Shown here in pieces: positions 49,276 to 58,383 of a DNA stretch of 64,000 bases (the first letter of the stretch is position 1; the number at the start of each line of letters is the position of its first letter). A program made the position numbers and the translations under genes. Origin of the DNA: CAVPTL01 sp963727235 (GTDB lineage Bacteria; Actinomycetota; Thermoleophilia; Gaiellales; JAICJC01); assembly GCA_963727235.1 (NCBI GenBank), contig CAVSFZ010000001.1, forward strand, positions 45,986 through 109,985, written 5' to 3'. The notes beneath the pieces are model-generated. The model did not search any database and was not told the DNA's origin. It worked only from the letters and a program-made list of their open reading frames with translations.

Positions 49276-49540
49276 GAAGGGTCGGGGGGGGGGTTGTGGC
49301 GAAGAGCGCGGCGCGCAGCCGGCCGACAGCCGCCGAACCGCATTCACCCGAACAGAGATTCGCCGCCCCGGCTGACCTTTCGTCCGCCGGCCGAAGGAAC
49401 GTTCGAGTCGCCTCTACAATCCCTCCGCCCGGTTTCGTCCTACTTGGCTGCCCTGGGCGGCGCAGAAGTGACAGTAGGGGAGTGGCGCAGCCGGTGCAAC
49501 CACGAAAGTCACGCTATTTGCGAACTTGGGAGTAATCTCG
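49276..49540 (+). other. Non-coding structured segment, copy 2
   Basis: No gene is supported between 49276 and 49563. The block 49357-49527 matches 44318-44487. The closing stem is CGCCGCCC (49361-49368) with GGGCGGCG (49455-49462), a T-A to C-G covariation against copy 1. The inner hairpin has the same 9-nt loop. The outer inverted repeat of copy 1 is badly worn here: a run of ten G bases at about 49282-49291 stands in its place. It lies directly upstream of an ABC exporter gene, whose start is GTG 49564. Confidence 0.55.
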
Positions 49541-49563
49541 CACCCGACCGCGTTTAAATCTTT

Positions 49564-51333
49564 GTGAGTAACCGCACACCGAAGAACGGTCGGAGGATCC
49601 TGAGGCTGTTCCGACCGTACCGGAAGCGGCTGCTGGGACTGTTCGCCCTGATCATCCTCGCGGCAGGGCTCGGGATCATCCCCGCCTTCCTGCTCCAGGA
49701 CCTGCTGAACAACGTGCTCAGCCAGGGACAGAACCTGAACGTCACCGAGCTCAACCTGCTGATCGCGGGCATGGTGGCCATCCCCATCATCACCGGCGCC
49801 ATCGGCGTCGCCCAGACGTGGCAGTCGAATCTGGTCGGCCAGCAGGTGATGCACGATCTCCGTACGGCGGTGTACAGCCACCTGCAGCGGCTGTCGCTGG
49901 CGTTCTTCACGCGCACCCGCACCGGTGAGGTGCAATCGCGGATCTCCAATGACATCGGCGGCGTGCAGAGCGTTGTCACCACCACCGCCACCTCGATCGT
50001 GTCCAACCTGACCACCGTGATCGCCACCTCGGTCGCCATGATCCTGCTCAGCTGGCAGCTGGCAGCCGCCGCCTTCGCGCTGCTGCCCGTGTTCGTGCTG
50101 ATCACGCGCCGGATCGGGCGCCTCAGGCGGGCGCTGGCAGCCACCACGCAGAGCTCGCTGGCGGACATCTCATCGCTGGTCGAAGAGTCGCTCTCGGTCT
50201 CGGGCGTGCTGCTGGCAAAGACGATGGGGCGAAGCGGCGAGCTGACCGAGCGGTTCAGCACCGAGTCAGAGCGCCTGGCCGATCTGGAGCTGCGCCAGCG
50301 AATGGCCGGCCGCTGGGCGATGGCATCGATCCAGGCCACCTTCGCGGTCATGCCCGCGATCGTGTACGGCATCGCCGGTCACCTGCTCGCCAACGGAAAC
50401 AATGCGATCTCGATCGGCACGCTGGTGGCCTTCACCACGCTCCAGACCAGGCTGTTCTTCCCGGTGTCGTCGCTGCTCAGCGTCCAGACCGACGTGCAGA
50501 CCTCGCTGGCGCTGTTCGACCGGGTCTTCGAGTACCTCGACCTGCCGATCGACATCGACGAGAAGCCCGGCGCGATCACCCTCGACCGCGAGCGGGTCAC
50601 CGGCGAGGTGGTGTTCGAGGACGTCTCGTTCGCCTACGAGCCCGGCACCCCCACCCTCCAGCACATCTCATTCGTGGCCGAACCGGGCGCCTCGGTGGCG
50701 ATCGTCGGCGAGACGGGATCGGGCAAGACCACGCTGGGGTACCTCACGGCCCGCCTGTACGACGTCACCGAAGGGTCGATCCGGATCGACGGCACCGACC
50801 TGCGCGATCTCACCTTCGACTCGCTGCGAAGCGTGGTCGGAGTCGTCTCCCAGGAGACCTACCTGTTCCACGGGACGGTGCGCGAGAACCTCGAGTTCGC
50901 CAAGCCCGGGGCGACCATGGAGGAGATCGAGACGGCAGCGAAGGCCGCCCGCATACACGACCACATGAGCTCGCTCGAGAACGGCTATGACACCATCGTG
51001 GGGGAGCGCGGCTACCGCTTCTCAGGGGGCGAGAAGCAGCGGCTGGCGATCACCCGCGCGATCCTGCGCGATCCGCCGGTGCTGGTGCTGGACGAAGCCA
51101 CCAGCGCGCTCGACGTCGAGACTGAGCGGGCCGTCCAGGATGCATTGGAGACACTCAGCCGCGGACGCACCACCATCACCATCGCCCACCGGCTTTCGAC
51201 CGTCCGCGAGGCCGACCTGATCCTGGTGCTCGACAAGGGCCGGATCGTGGAGCGGGGAACCCACACCGAGCTGGTGGCGGCCGGCGGCCGCTACGCCCAG
51301 CTGGTCGAGCGCGACGCCGCCCTGCCGGTGTGA
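49564..51333 (+). CDS. ABC exporter, fused permease and ATPase (MsbA/LmrA type)
   Basis: Protein of 589 aa, GTG start. Six membrane helices in the first 320 residues (ABC_membrane domain, with FFTRTRTGEVQSRISNDIGGVQ as the coupling loop). ATPase domain: Walker A VGETGSGKTT (about 379-388), Q-loop VVSQETYLFHGTVRENL, signature FSGGEKQRLAITRAIL, Walker B VLVLDEATSALD, and H-loop IAHRLSTV. It works as a homodimer exporting lipids, drugs or peptides; the substrate is unknown. No partner half-transporter is beside it. The stop abuts the convergent GGDEF-EAL gene with no gap. Confidence 0.94.
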   Translation: MSNRTPKNGRRILRLFRPYRKRLLGLFALIILAAGLGIIPAFLLQDLLNNVLSQGQNLNVTELNLLIAGMVAIPIITGAIGVAQTWQSNLVGQQVMHDLRTAVYSHLQRLSLAFFTRTRTGEVQSRISNDIGGVQSVVTTTATSIVSNLTTVIATSVAMILLSWQLAAAAFALLPVFVLITRRIGRLRRALAATTQSSLADISSLVEESLSVSGVLLAKTMGRSGELTERFSTESERLADLELRQRMAGRWAMASIQATFAVMPAIVYGIAGHLLANGNNAISIGTLVAFTTLQTRLFFPVSSLLSVQTDVQTSLALFDRVFEYLDLPIDIDEKPGAITLDRERVTGEVVFEDVSFAYEPGTPTLQHISFVAEPGASVAIVGETGSGKTTLGYLTARLYDVTEGSIRIDGTDLRDLTFDSLRSVVGVVSQETYLFHGTVRENLEFAKPGATMEEIETAAKAARIHDHMSSLENGYDTIVGERGYRFSGGEKQRLAITRAILRDPPVLVLDEATSALDVETERAVQDALETLSRGRTTITIAHRLSTVREADLILVLDKGRIVERGTHTELVAAGGRYAQLVERDAALPV

Positions 51334-53874
51334 TCAGGCCGCTTCGCTGAAGCGGTGGTAGAGGCCGGCGATCTGCTCAGCCGGGACCGGGCGCGAGAAC
51401 AGGAATCCCTGGCCCAGCGGGCAGCCGTGCTCGACCAGCCAGCGGCGCTGGGCGTCGGTCTCGATGCCCTCGGCCAGCGCCTGCAATCCCAGACCGTCGG
51501 CCAGCGCGATCATGGTGGAGACCAAGACGTCGGCGCTGTGGTCGTTGGGCAGGTCGAAGATGAAGGAGCGGTCGATCTTGAGGGTGGTCACCGCCATCTG
51601 ATGCAGCCGTCCCAGCGACGAGTGGCCGGTTCCGAAGTCGTCGATTGCAAGCCGCAGGCCGCGCTCGTGCAGCTCGGCGATGATCGGCTCCGAGGCGCGG
51701 TGATTCTGCATCACCGCCGACTCGGTCAGCTCCACCATCATGCGGTCGGGTGACAGCCCGAACGATTCGATGGTTTCCAGCACCGTGCGCATGGCCGTCG
51801 GCTGCCAGAACACCGGCGGCAGGTTGACCGAGACGTACAGGTCGAGTCCCATGTTGCGCCACACCGCGCCCTGACGGCAGGCCTCGTTGATCACCCACTC
51901 CGAGATCGGCGCGATCATGCCGGTGCGCTCGGCCAGCGGGATAAACGCGCCCGGCATCACCAGCCCACGCTCGCCGTCGGCCCATCGGATCAGCGCCTCG
52001 ACGCCCACGATGTCGTTGGTGGTGAGGTCGACCAGCGGCTGGTAGTAGAGCACGAACTGCTCGCGATCGATCGCCCGTCGCAGGCGGCCGGCCATCGACA
52101 GTCGGGCCATCGCGTCGCCGCCCTCGCGCTCGTACAGCTGGTGGCCGTCCCGGCCCAGCTCCTTGGCCCGGTACATGGCGATGTCGGCGTGCTTGAGCAG
52201 GCTCTCGCCGTCGGCCGCATCCACCGGGAACAGGCTGATCCCGACCGAACCTGAGCAGTAGATCTCGGTGTCGGCCAGCTCGAACGGCTGGGACAGCGCG
52301 TTGCGCAGCTGATCGGCCACCGACAGCGCCAGCTCGGCGATATCGAAGTCCTCGTCCACGCCGCCCACCGTCAGATCGGCCACCAGGATCAGGAACTCGT
52401 CGCCGCCTTGGCGTGCGACCACGTCGGTGTCGCGGGTCGCGTCGCGCAGGCGGGCCGCCACCTCGATCAGCAGCTCGTCGCCGGCTCCGTGGCCGAAGCT
52501 GTCGTTGACCAGCTTGAAGTCGTCGAGATCCACGAACAACACCGCCACGCCTCGTCCGGAGCGCTCGGCGCGGGCCAGTGCGATGTCCAGATGCTCACGG
52601 AACATGGCGCGGTTGGGCAGCGCGGTGAGCGCGTCGTGGTAGGCCAGGTGCGACAACCGCTCCTCGGCCTCCTTGATCGGCGAGATGTCCAGCAGGTACC
52701 CCTGCCGGTACAGCGGCTCGCCGGCGGGGCCGGTCACGACCACCGACTCGTCGTGCAGCCACACGATCGTGCCGTCCGGCCGGATGATCCGGTAGTCGGC
52801 GGTGAACGGCGCTCCCATCAGCCGAGCCTGGTCGAAGCCCTCCATCACCCAGGCGCGATCCTCAGGGTGGAGGGTCTTCTCGAAGAGGTCCGGGTCGGCC
52901 TCCCACTGCGCGTGGCTGTAGCCGCTGATCTCCTCGCTCTGAGGACTGTTGTAGAGCGAGGTGGCCTTCTCGTCCAGCGCATCGATGTAGATCGCCAGCG
53001 GCAGCTGCTCGACCAGGATGCGGTAGCGCTCCTCCGCCTCCAGGTAGCGCTGCTCGGCCAGCTTGCGCTCGGTGATGTCATAGATCACGCCCTGCACCAG
53101 CGCCGGCTCGCCGCGATCGTCGGCGACGGTCACGGCCTCGTCTCGCAGCCACCGCTCGACGCCGTCGGTGCCGACCAGCCGGTATTCACATTGGTACGGG
53201 GTGCCGGTGGCGACCGCCTGGTCGTAGCCGACCACGGTGCGCTCACGATCCTCGGGGTGGATGCGCTTGCTCCAGCCGTCGTCGCCCTCCAGCCACTCGT
53301 GGGCCGGCACCGCGAACAGCTCCTCGAGCTGGGGACTGACGTACACCGGCTGACCGGTGATCGCCTGGTCGAGGTAGGTGACCGCGGGAGTCTGCTCGAC
53401 CAGCGAGCGGAAGCGGGTCTCGGTTTCCTGCAGCCGCGCGAACTGCTCGGCGTTGTCGAGCGCCCCCGCGACCACGTCGGCCAGCGCGTACCAGGGCTGC
53501 ATCCCACCGGAGGCGATCTCGCCGTCGGAGGCGCCTTCGACTTCGATCAGGCCCAGCACCCGGCCGCCCACCTGGAGCGGCAGGAGCAGCACGCCCTCGG
53601 CGCGGACGGGGCGGCACGAGTCGAGCGCCCGCCCCCGGGCCGGAAACTGCTCAACCGCGCGCTCGATCTCGAACTCGGGGCTGCGTCCGATCAGCACGCC
53701 TCGATCGCGTTCCCAGCGCCAGATCGACATGCGGCCTCGCGAGAACTGGTGAGCGCGGGCGGCGAACACGGTCGCCACCGACCCCGGGTCGCGCACGCAC
53801 TGCAGCGCACGGGCGAGTTCGAACAACGCCTGGGAGCGATGATGAGAAGGCATGGCCACACTCGCATCGGCCAC
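51334..53874 (-). CDS. GAF-PAS-PAS-GGDEF-EAL cyclic-di-GMP turnover protein
   Basis: Protein of 846 aa from GTG 53874 (ATG 53853 also possible). Domains in order: GAF-like (about 10-145), two PAS domains with PAC segments (about 150-275 and 285-405), GGDEF (about 415-580, signature RQGGDEFLIL intact) and EAL (about 595-840; VGVEALIRW, DDFGTGHSSLG and LAEGIET present). No membrane helix, so it senses a cytoplasmic signal. Both catalytic motifs look functional, so it may make and degrade cyclic-di-GMP according to the PAS/GAF ligand. The PilZ protein at 42 kb is a possible receiver. Confidence 0.93.
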   Translation of the reverse strand: MADASVAMPSHHRSQALFELARALQCVRDPGSVATVFAARAHQFSRGRMSIWRWERDRGVLIGRSPEFEIERAVEQFPARGRALDSCRPVRAEGVLLLPLQVGGRVLGLIEVEGASDGEIASGGMQPWYALADVVAGALDNAEQFARLQETETRFRSLVEQTPAVTYLDQAITGQPVYVSPQLEELFAVPAHEWLEGDDGWSKRIHPEDRERTVVGYDQAVATGTPYQCEYRLVGTDGVERWLRDEAVTVADDRGEPALVQGVIYDITERKLAEQRYLEAEERYRILVEQLPLAIYIDALDEKATSLYNSPQSEEISGYSHAQWEADPDLFEKTLHPEDRAWVMEGFDQARLMGAPFTADYRIIRPDGTIVWLHDESVVVTGPAGEPLYRQGYLLDISPIKEAEERLSHLAYHDALTALPNRAMFREHLDIALARAERSGRGVAVLFVDLDDFKLVNDSFGHGAGDELLIEVAARLRDATRDTDVVARQGGDEFLILVADLTVGGVDEDFDIAELALSVADQLRNALSQPFELADTEIYCSGSVGISLFPVDAADGESLLKHADIAMYRAKELGRDGHQLYEREGGDAMARLSMAGRLRRAIDREQFVLYYQPLVDLTTNDIVGVEALIRWADGERGLVMPGAFIPLAERTGMIAPISEWVINEACRQGAVWRNMGLDLYVSVNLPPVFWQPTAMRTVLETIESFGLSPDRMMVELTESAVMQNHRASEPIIAELHERGLRLAIDDFGTGHSSLGRLHQMAVTTLKIDRSFIFDLPNDHSADVLVSTMIALADGLGLQALAEGIETDAQRRWLVEHGCPLGQGFLFSRPVPAEQIAGLYHRFSEAA

Positions 53875-53913
53875 CCGCAGCCGATGCTTTAACCGAACGT
53901 CCGCCTTCGGACG

Positions 53914-54540
53914 CTAGGCGTGGGACGGGTCGTAGTACGGGTTGGTGCCCGAGGCGTGGTCGGTCACGTCACTGATCTCTGTGATTTCCGGCACCAAGTC
54001 ACGCAAAGCCGCCCGCACGCCATCCCCCAGCGTGGCGGCAACCATTCCACAACCCTGGCACGCGCCACCCAGCTGAAGATAGGCCACCGTGCCCTCGACC
54101 CGGTCGAGCCTGGCGGTGCCCCCGTGGGCGGCGATGGCCGGGTTGATGTGGTGATCGAGCACCCAGGCAACCCGCGCGGCGGTGTCACCGTCGAGTTCGG
54201 CCGGGGGTGCACCTCCCTCGATGCCGGCGCCCAGCGGATGGGCCGGCTGGATCACCAGGCCGCCGGTGGCGAGATCGCCCTGGCGGTCGAGGGTCGCCCC
54301 GCGCAGCGCCTCGACGCTCGCCCTCGGAATCGTGAAGACCACATCACCGTGGGTCTCGACCACGTCGCCGTCGACAGCGTCACTGGACGGCGCCAGCCAC
54401 AGGTCGTAACCGAAGCGGCCGAGCGCATCCACCCCGGTCACCTCGATCCACAACGACAGATCCGAGGCGTCGTCCTCGCGATCGCGCACCAGCAGGATCT
54501 TCTCGATTGCGTCTTCGGTCACTGTCAGAACCATGTCCAT
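53914..54540 (-). CDS. NfuA-like Fe-S carrier (A-type-like plus NifU C-terminal domain)
   Basis: Protein of 208 aa from ATG 54540. The N-terminal part (about 1-115) resembles the degenerate A-type (HesB/IscA-like) domain, VTEDAIEKILLVRDREDDASDLSLWIEV. The C-terminal NifU domain (about 125-200) has HHINPAIAAHGGTARLD and the cluster-binding CxxC in GACQGCGM. This order is that of NfuA, which carries 4Fe-4S clusters to target enzymes and protects them under stress. A TACCGT box lies 6 nt before the ATG, facing the promoter of the S9 peptidase. Together with Mrp, it is the second Fe-S carrier in the window. Confidence 0.88.
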   Translation of the reverse strand: MDMVLTVTEDAIEKILLVRDREDDASDLSLWIEVTGVDALGRFGYDLWLAPSSDAVDGDVVETHGDVVFTIPRASVEALRGATLDRQGDLATGGLVIQPAHPLGAGIEGGAPPAELDGDTAARVAWVLDHHINPAIAAHGGTARLDRVEGTVAYLQLGGACQGCGMVAATLGDGVRAALRDLVPEITEISDVTDHASGTNPYYDPSHA

Positions 54541-54546
54541 GGATGT

Positions 54547-54586
54547 ACGGTAGCGAACGCGCCGAGGCCCGCCCGATCTGTACCAT
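54547..54586. promoter_or_regulatory. Divergent leaderless promoters of nfuA-like and S9 peptidase genes
   Basis: Minus strand TACCGT (54552-54547) is 6 nt from ATG 54540. Plus strand TACCAT (54581-54586) is 8 nt from GTG 54595. The 54-bp gap leaves no space for longer leaders. No Shine-Dalgarno sequence is seen on either side. Confidence 0.45.
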
Positions 54587-54594
54587 CCCCCGTC

Positions 54595-56535
54595 GTGCCC
54601 AGATTCGGACCAGAGATCACCCGCAGGCAGGTGGCGATCGGCAGCTCCGTCATCTCGCCGGATGGTGAGTGGGTGGTGTACACCCGCCGCACCGTCGTCG
54701 CCGACCGGTACCAGACCAACCTGTGGCTGGTGCCCTTCCGGGGCGGGCGGGCGCGCCGGCTCACGCATTCACGCGGCAACGACACCTGCCCGATGTTCGC
54801 ACCCGACTCGCGCACGATCGCGTTCTTCTCGGATCGCGGCCCCGACGCAGAGGATCACCTGTTTGCGATGCGGATCGACGGCGGCGACGCCATGCGAATC
54901 TGCGGCGCGCGGCACGAATCGATGTTCTCGGCGGTGTTCTCGCCCGACGGCCGGTCGATCGCATTCGTCGCCGACGGCGGCCCGGAGCGATTCTGGGCGG
55001 GCGATCCCAAGCACGAGGTGGCGCGCGTGATCCGGCAGGCCGACTGGCGCGACGACAGCGGCATCCTCGACCACCGCGGCCATCTGTACGTGGTCGACGT
55101 GCGTGAGGACGCCCACCCGCGGCAGCTGACCCACGGCGACTTCGACGTCTCCTCGCCGGCCTGGCACCCGTCGGGGGAGAAGCTTGTGTTCGCGGCCGCA
55201 ACCGGCGGCGACGCCGATATCAACCCGAACTCGTCGATCCACCAGATCAGCGTCAAGGGCGGGCGCCACCGCGAGCTGGTGAAGCTGGCCGGCACCGCCG
55301 GTTCACCCGCCTGGTCTCCGGACGGACGAACGCTGGCATTCGTCGGCGTCGATACCCCCTGGGCGCCGGACCACGCCGAGCCCGAGCTGTACATCCGCAC
55401 CTCCCGGGGAGAGCTGCGAAGCCTCACCGGCAAGCTCGACCTGCCGGTCACGATCGGATTCTGCTCCGATCTGCACGACTGGCTGGCCGACTCCAACGGC
55501 GGCCCCATCTGGGACGGCGATTCACTGCTGGCCGTGATCAACCGGCGCGGCCGCGACGAGGTCTGGCGAGTGCCCTTGGAAGGCGAGCCGGCACCGATCT
55601 CGAGCGGCGACACCACCATCACCGGCATCAGCGCCGGAGGCGGCCGGGTCATCACCACCGCCTGCGACGACGCCTACCCGCCGGAGGTCTTCGCGGTGGA
55701 GCACGGTGGGCTGCGCAAACTGACGCGAAACGGCGGCGCGTGGCTGCGCCGCTACAGCGCACCCACAATCACCGAGGTGGACGCCGGGGGCATCCCCTCA
55801 TTCCTGCTCGAGCCCGCCTCAGGCCGCCGCCGCGGCGCGCTGGTGCTCTCGCCCCACGGTGGGCCGTACGGCGCCCACGGGCCGACTCCCGAGCTCGACG
55901 GGTGGGCGCTGGTGGAGCTCGGCTACCGCGTGCTTTTGCCCAACATCCGCGGCTCGTGCGGGTACGGCCGCGACTGGATCAAGCCGATCCAGGGGAAGTG
56001 GGGCGGCCCCGATTCCGACGACCTGATCAACAGCCTCGACTGGGCGGTCGATGCCGGCATCGCCGACCCCAAGCGGGTGGCGGCGATGGGACTCTCCTAC
56101 GGCGGCTGGGCGGTCAACTGGCTGGCGGGAGCCCACCCCGACCGCTTCTGCGCGATCGTCTCGGAAAACGGCGTGGCCGACATGTCCACCGCCCACGGGG
56201 TTTCGAGCATCGGGCCGGGATATGACCGCGCGATCGGATACGGGCCGGTGGTCACCCGCCAGAAGCAGCTGTGGGCGTCCTCACCGCTGCGCCTGGCCGA
56301 CGCGATCACCGCGCCGGTGCTGATGCTGCAGGGCGAGGCCGACCGCATCTGCCCGCTGGACGACAACCACCAGCTGTTCGTGGCTCTGCGAGAGCGTGGT
56401 CACGACGTCGAGCTGGTGCTCTACCCCGGCGGCAAGCACGTGATGATGGCGACCATGCGACCCGACCGGCGGGTCCACCGGTTGCAGCGGGTGAGCGAGT
56501 TCCTCACCAAGCACTGCCCGCCTCGCACGCGGTAG
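54595..56535 (+). CDS. S9 family serine peptidase (acylaminoacyl-peptidase/POP type)
   Basis: Protein of 646 aa from GTG 54595. N-terminal WD40/TolB-like seven-bladed propeller (about 1-380) with repeated PDG(R/E)xxxFV blades (FSPDGRSIAFVADG, WSPDGRTLAFVG). C-terminal alpha/beta hydrolase (about 400-646): oxyanion region SPHGGPYGAHG, nucleophile GLSYGGWAV, aspartate in GEADRICP and histidine in GGKHVMM. The triad is complete. It is cytoplasmic (no signal peptide), cleaving short peptides or acyl-peptides. Readings from 53920 are antisense to the NfuA-like gene. Confidence 0.93.
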   Translation: MPRFGPEITRRQVAIGSSVISPDGEWVVYTRRTVVADRYQTNLWLVPFRGGRARRLTHSRGNDTCPMFAPDSRTIAFFSDRGPDAEDHLFAMRIDGGDAMRICGARHESMFSAVFSPDGRSIAFVADGGPERFWAGDPKHEVARVIRQADWRDDSGILDHRGHLYVVDVREDAHPRQLTHGDFDVSSPAWHPSGEKLVFAAATGGDADINPNSSIHQISVKGGRHRELVKLAGTAGSPAWSPDGRTLAFVGVDTPWAPDHAEPELYIRTSRGELRSLTGKLDLPVTIGFCSDLHDWLADSNGGPIWDGDSLLAVINRRGRDEVWRVPLEGEPAPISSGDTTITGISAGGGRVITTACDDAYPPEVFAVEHGGLRKLTRNGGAWLRRYSAPTITEVDAGGIPSFLLEPASGRRRGALVLSPHGGPYGAHGPTPELDGWALVELGYRVLLPNIRGSCGYGRDWIKPIQGKWGGPDSDDLINSLDWAVDAGIADPKRVAAMGLSYGGWAVNWLAGAHPDRFCAIVSENGVADMSTAHGVSSIGPGYDRAIGYGPVVTRQKQLWASSPLRLADAITAPVLMLQGEADRICPLDDNHQLFVALRERGHDVELVLYPGGKHVMMATMRPDRRVHRLQRVSEFLTKHCPPRTR

Positions 56536-56539
56536 GTGC

Positions 56540-58339
56540 CTACGCGGCCATCGGCCGCTGGCGCCGGACGAGCGTCTCGATCTCGTCCGCCGGCACCGCC
56601 GGGCTGAACAGGAAGCCCTGGCCGAGCACGCAGCCGTGGGCGGCCAGGAAGCGCCGCTGGCCCTCGGTCTCGACACCTTCGGCCAGTGGCGTCAAGCCGA
56701 GGTTGCGGGAGAGCTTGATGACGCTGTCGACCACCGCCACCGAGTTGGCCTCGAACGGCAGTCCGGCCACGAACGACCGGTCGATCTTGATGGTGGTCAC
56801 CGAGATGCGGTTGAGCCGGCCCAGTGACGAGTGGCCGGTGCCGAAGTCGTCGATGGCGATCCCGAGGCCGCGCCGCTGGAGGTCGGCCAGCATCGGCTCG
56901 ACGCCCTCGGAATCAGCGGTCGCGGCGGTCTCGGTGATCTCGATCATGAGCCGGCTGGGATCGAGCCCGAACGACTCGATGGTGTCGATCACGCGGCGCA
57001 TCGACTTCGGCCGCCACAGGATCGGCGGCAGATTGACGGACACGAACAGGTCCAGCCCGGCGGCCCGCCAGGCGCGCTCCTGCTCACAGGCCGTCTCGAC
57101 CACCCAGTCGGAGATTGCGCCGATCTCGCCGGTGCGCTCCGCCACCGGGATGAAGTCGGCAGGCTGCACCAGGCCGCGCACCGGGTCGTTCCAGCGGATC
57201 AGCGCCTCGACGCCCATCATCGCGCCCGTATCCAGCGCGACGATCGGCTGATAGTTGAGCACCAGCTCATCGCGCTTGACGGCTCCGCGCAGGCGGCCGG
57301 CCACGGCCAGCCGGTCGGTGGCCTCGTCGGAGTCGCGCACCGCCCTCGAGACGTCGCGACCGACTTGCTTGGCGCGGTACATCTCGATGTCGGCGTGCTT
57401 CAGGAGCTCGTCTCCGGCGGTTGCATCAAACGGGTACAGCGCGATCCCCACGCTGGCAGAGACGAACAGCTCCACGCCGTCCAGCTCGACCGGCCGCGAC
57501 ACGATCGAGCGGATCCGGCCGGCGGTCTCCTCCGCAACCGAGTGCACGATGCTGGAATCGCTCTCGCCGGGCATCGGCAGCAACACCAGAAACTCGTCGC
57601 CGCCCAGCCGCGCGACGAGGTCCTTGGGTGTGATCGCCTGCTGCAGCCGACCGGCCAGCACCCGCAGGAGATCGTCGCCGACGGCATGACCGAGGCTGTC
57701 GTTGACCAGCTTGAAATCGTCGATGTCCACGAACAGCACCGCTGCCGCCGAGCCGGTGCGGCCGGCCTCGGCCAGTTCCCGCTCCAGCTGCTCGGAGAAC
57801 TTCAGCCGGTTGGGGAGGTCGGTGAGCGCGTCGTGGTAGGCGAGGTGGGCGAGCTTTCGCTGGGCGTCGGCCAGGGCTTCGCCGGCCTCGTGGCGATCGG
57901 TGACGTCGGTGACGATGCCTTCCACCAGCATCCGCCCGTCGGTGAAGCGCGGGCGGGCGCGGTCCCAGACCCAGCGGGTGCGGCGGTCGAACCCCAGCAG
58001 CCGGTACTCGAGCTCCATCGGCCGGCCCTGGCGGAGGGCATCGTTGAATGCGAGGTAGGCAGCTTTGTCGTCGGGATGAACGGCGTCCTCCCAGGCCTGC
58101 TCCTCGTCCGCGCCCTCAGGGATTGGCCCCAGCAGGCTCTCCAGGCCCTCGCCGATGAACTCGTTACAGACGTAGCGGCCATCCTCGAGATACTCCATCT
58201 CGTAGATGTGCACAGCAGCGGTCGCGGCAACCCGACGGAGCACGTCGACGGTGTTGCCCGACCGGCCGGGGTTCGGTTCGGCCTGTCCTGACGAATCCAG
58301 AGCCATGTCGACTCCATCGGCGCGTGACACAAAGCACAT
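56540..58339 (-). CDS. PAS-GGDEF-EAL cyclic-di-GMP turnover protein
   Basis: Protein of 599 aa from ATG 58339. ATG 58306, starting MALDSSGQ, is an equally likely start. One PAS domain (about 25-145, LEYRLLGFDRRTRWVWDRARPRF). GGDEF (about 155-330; ARLGGDEFLVLL intact). EAL (about 340-595; MGVEALIRWN, ITETAATADSEG, DDFGTGHSSLG). It is closely related to the protein at 51334-53874 in its GGDEF-EAL half, suggesting an old duplication. Soluble. It is convergent with the S9 peptidase (4 nt apart) and divergent from the LigD-type polymerase. Confidence 0.93.
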   Translation of the reverse strand: MCFVSRADGVDMALDSSGQAEPNPGRSGNTVDVLRRVAATAAVHIYEMEYLEDGRYVCNEFIGEGLESLLGPIPEGADEEQAWEDAVHPDDKAAYLAFNDALRQGRPMELEYRLLGFDRRTRWVWDRARPRFTDGRMLVEGIVTDVTDRHEAGEALADAQRKLAHLAYHDALTDLPNRLKFSEQLERELAEAGRTGSAAAVLFVDIDDFKLVNDSLGHAVGDDLLRVLAGRLQQAITPKDLVARLGGDEFLVLLPMPGESDSSIVHSVAEETAGRIRSIVSRPVELDGVELFVSASVGIALYPFDATAGDELLKHADIEMYRAKQVGRDVSRAVRDSDEATDRLAVAGRLRGAVKRDELVLNYQPIVALDTGAMMGVEALIRWNDPVRGLVQPADFIPVAERTGEIGAISDWVVETACEQERAWRAAGLDLFVSVNLPPILWRPKSMRRVIDTIESFGLDPSRLMIEITETAATADSEGVEPMLADLQRRGLGIAIDDFGTGHSSLGRLNRISVTTIKIDRSFVAGLPFEANSVAVVDSVIKLSRNLGLTPLAEGVETEGQRRFLAAHGCVLGQGFLFSPAVPADEIETLVRRQRPMAA

Positions 58340-58383
58340 AAGCCCCAGCAGGGAGTTGTTCCTCGCCCGCCAACTCCCTACCC

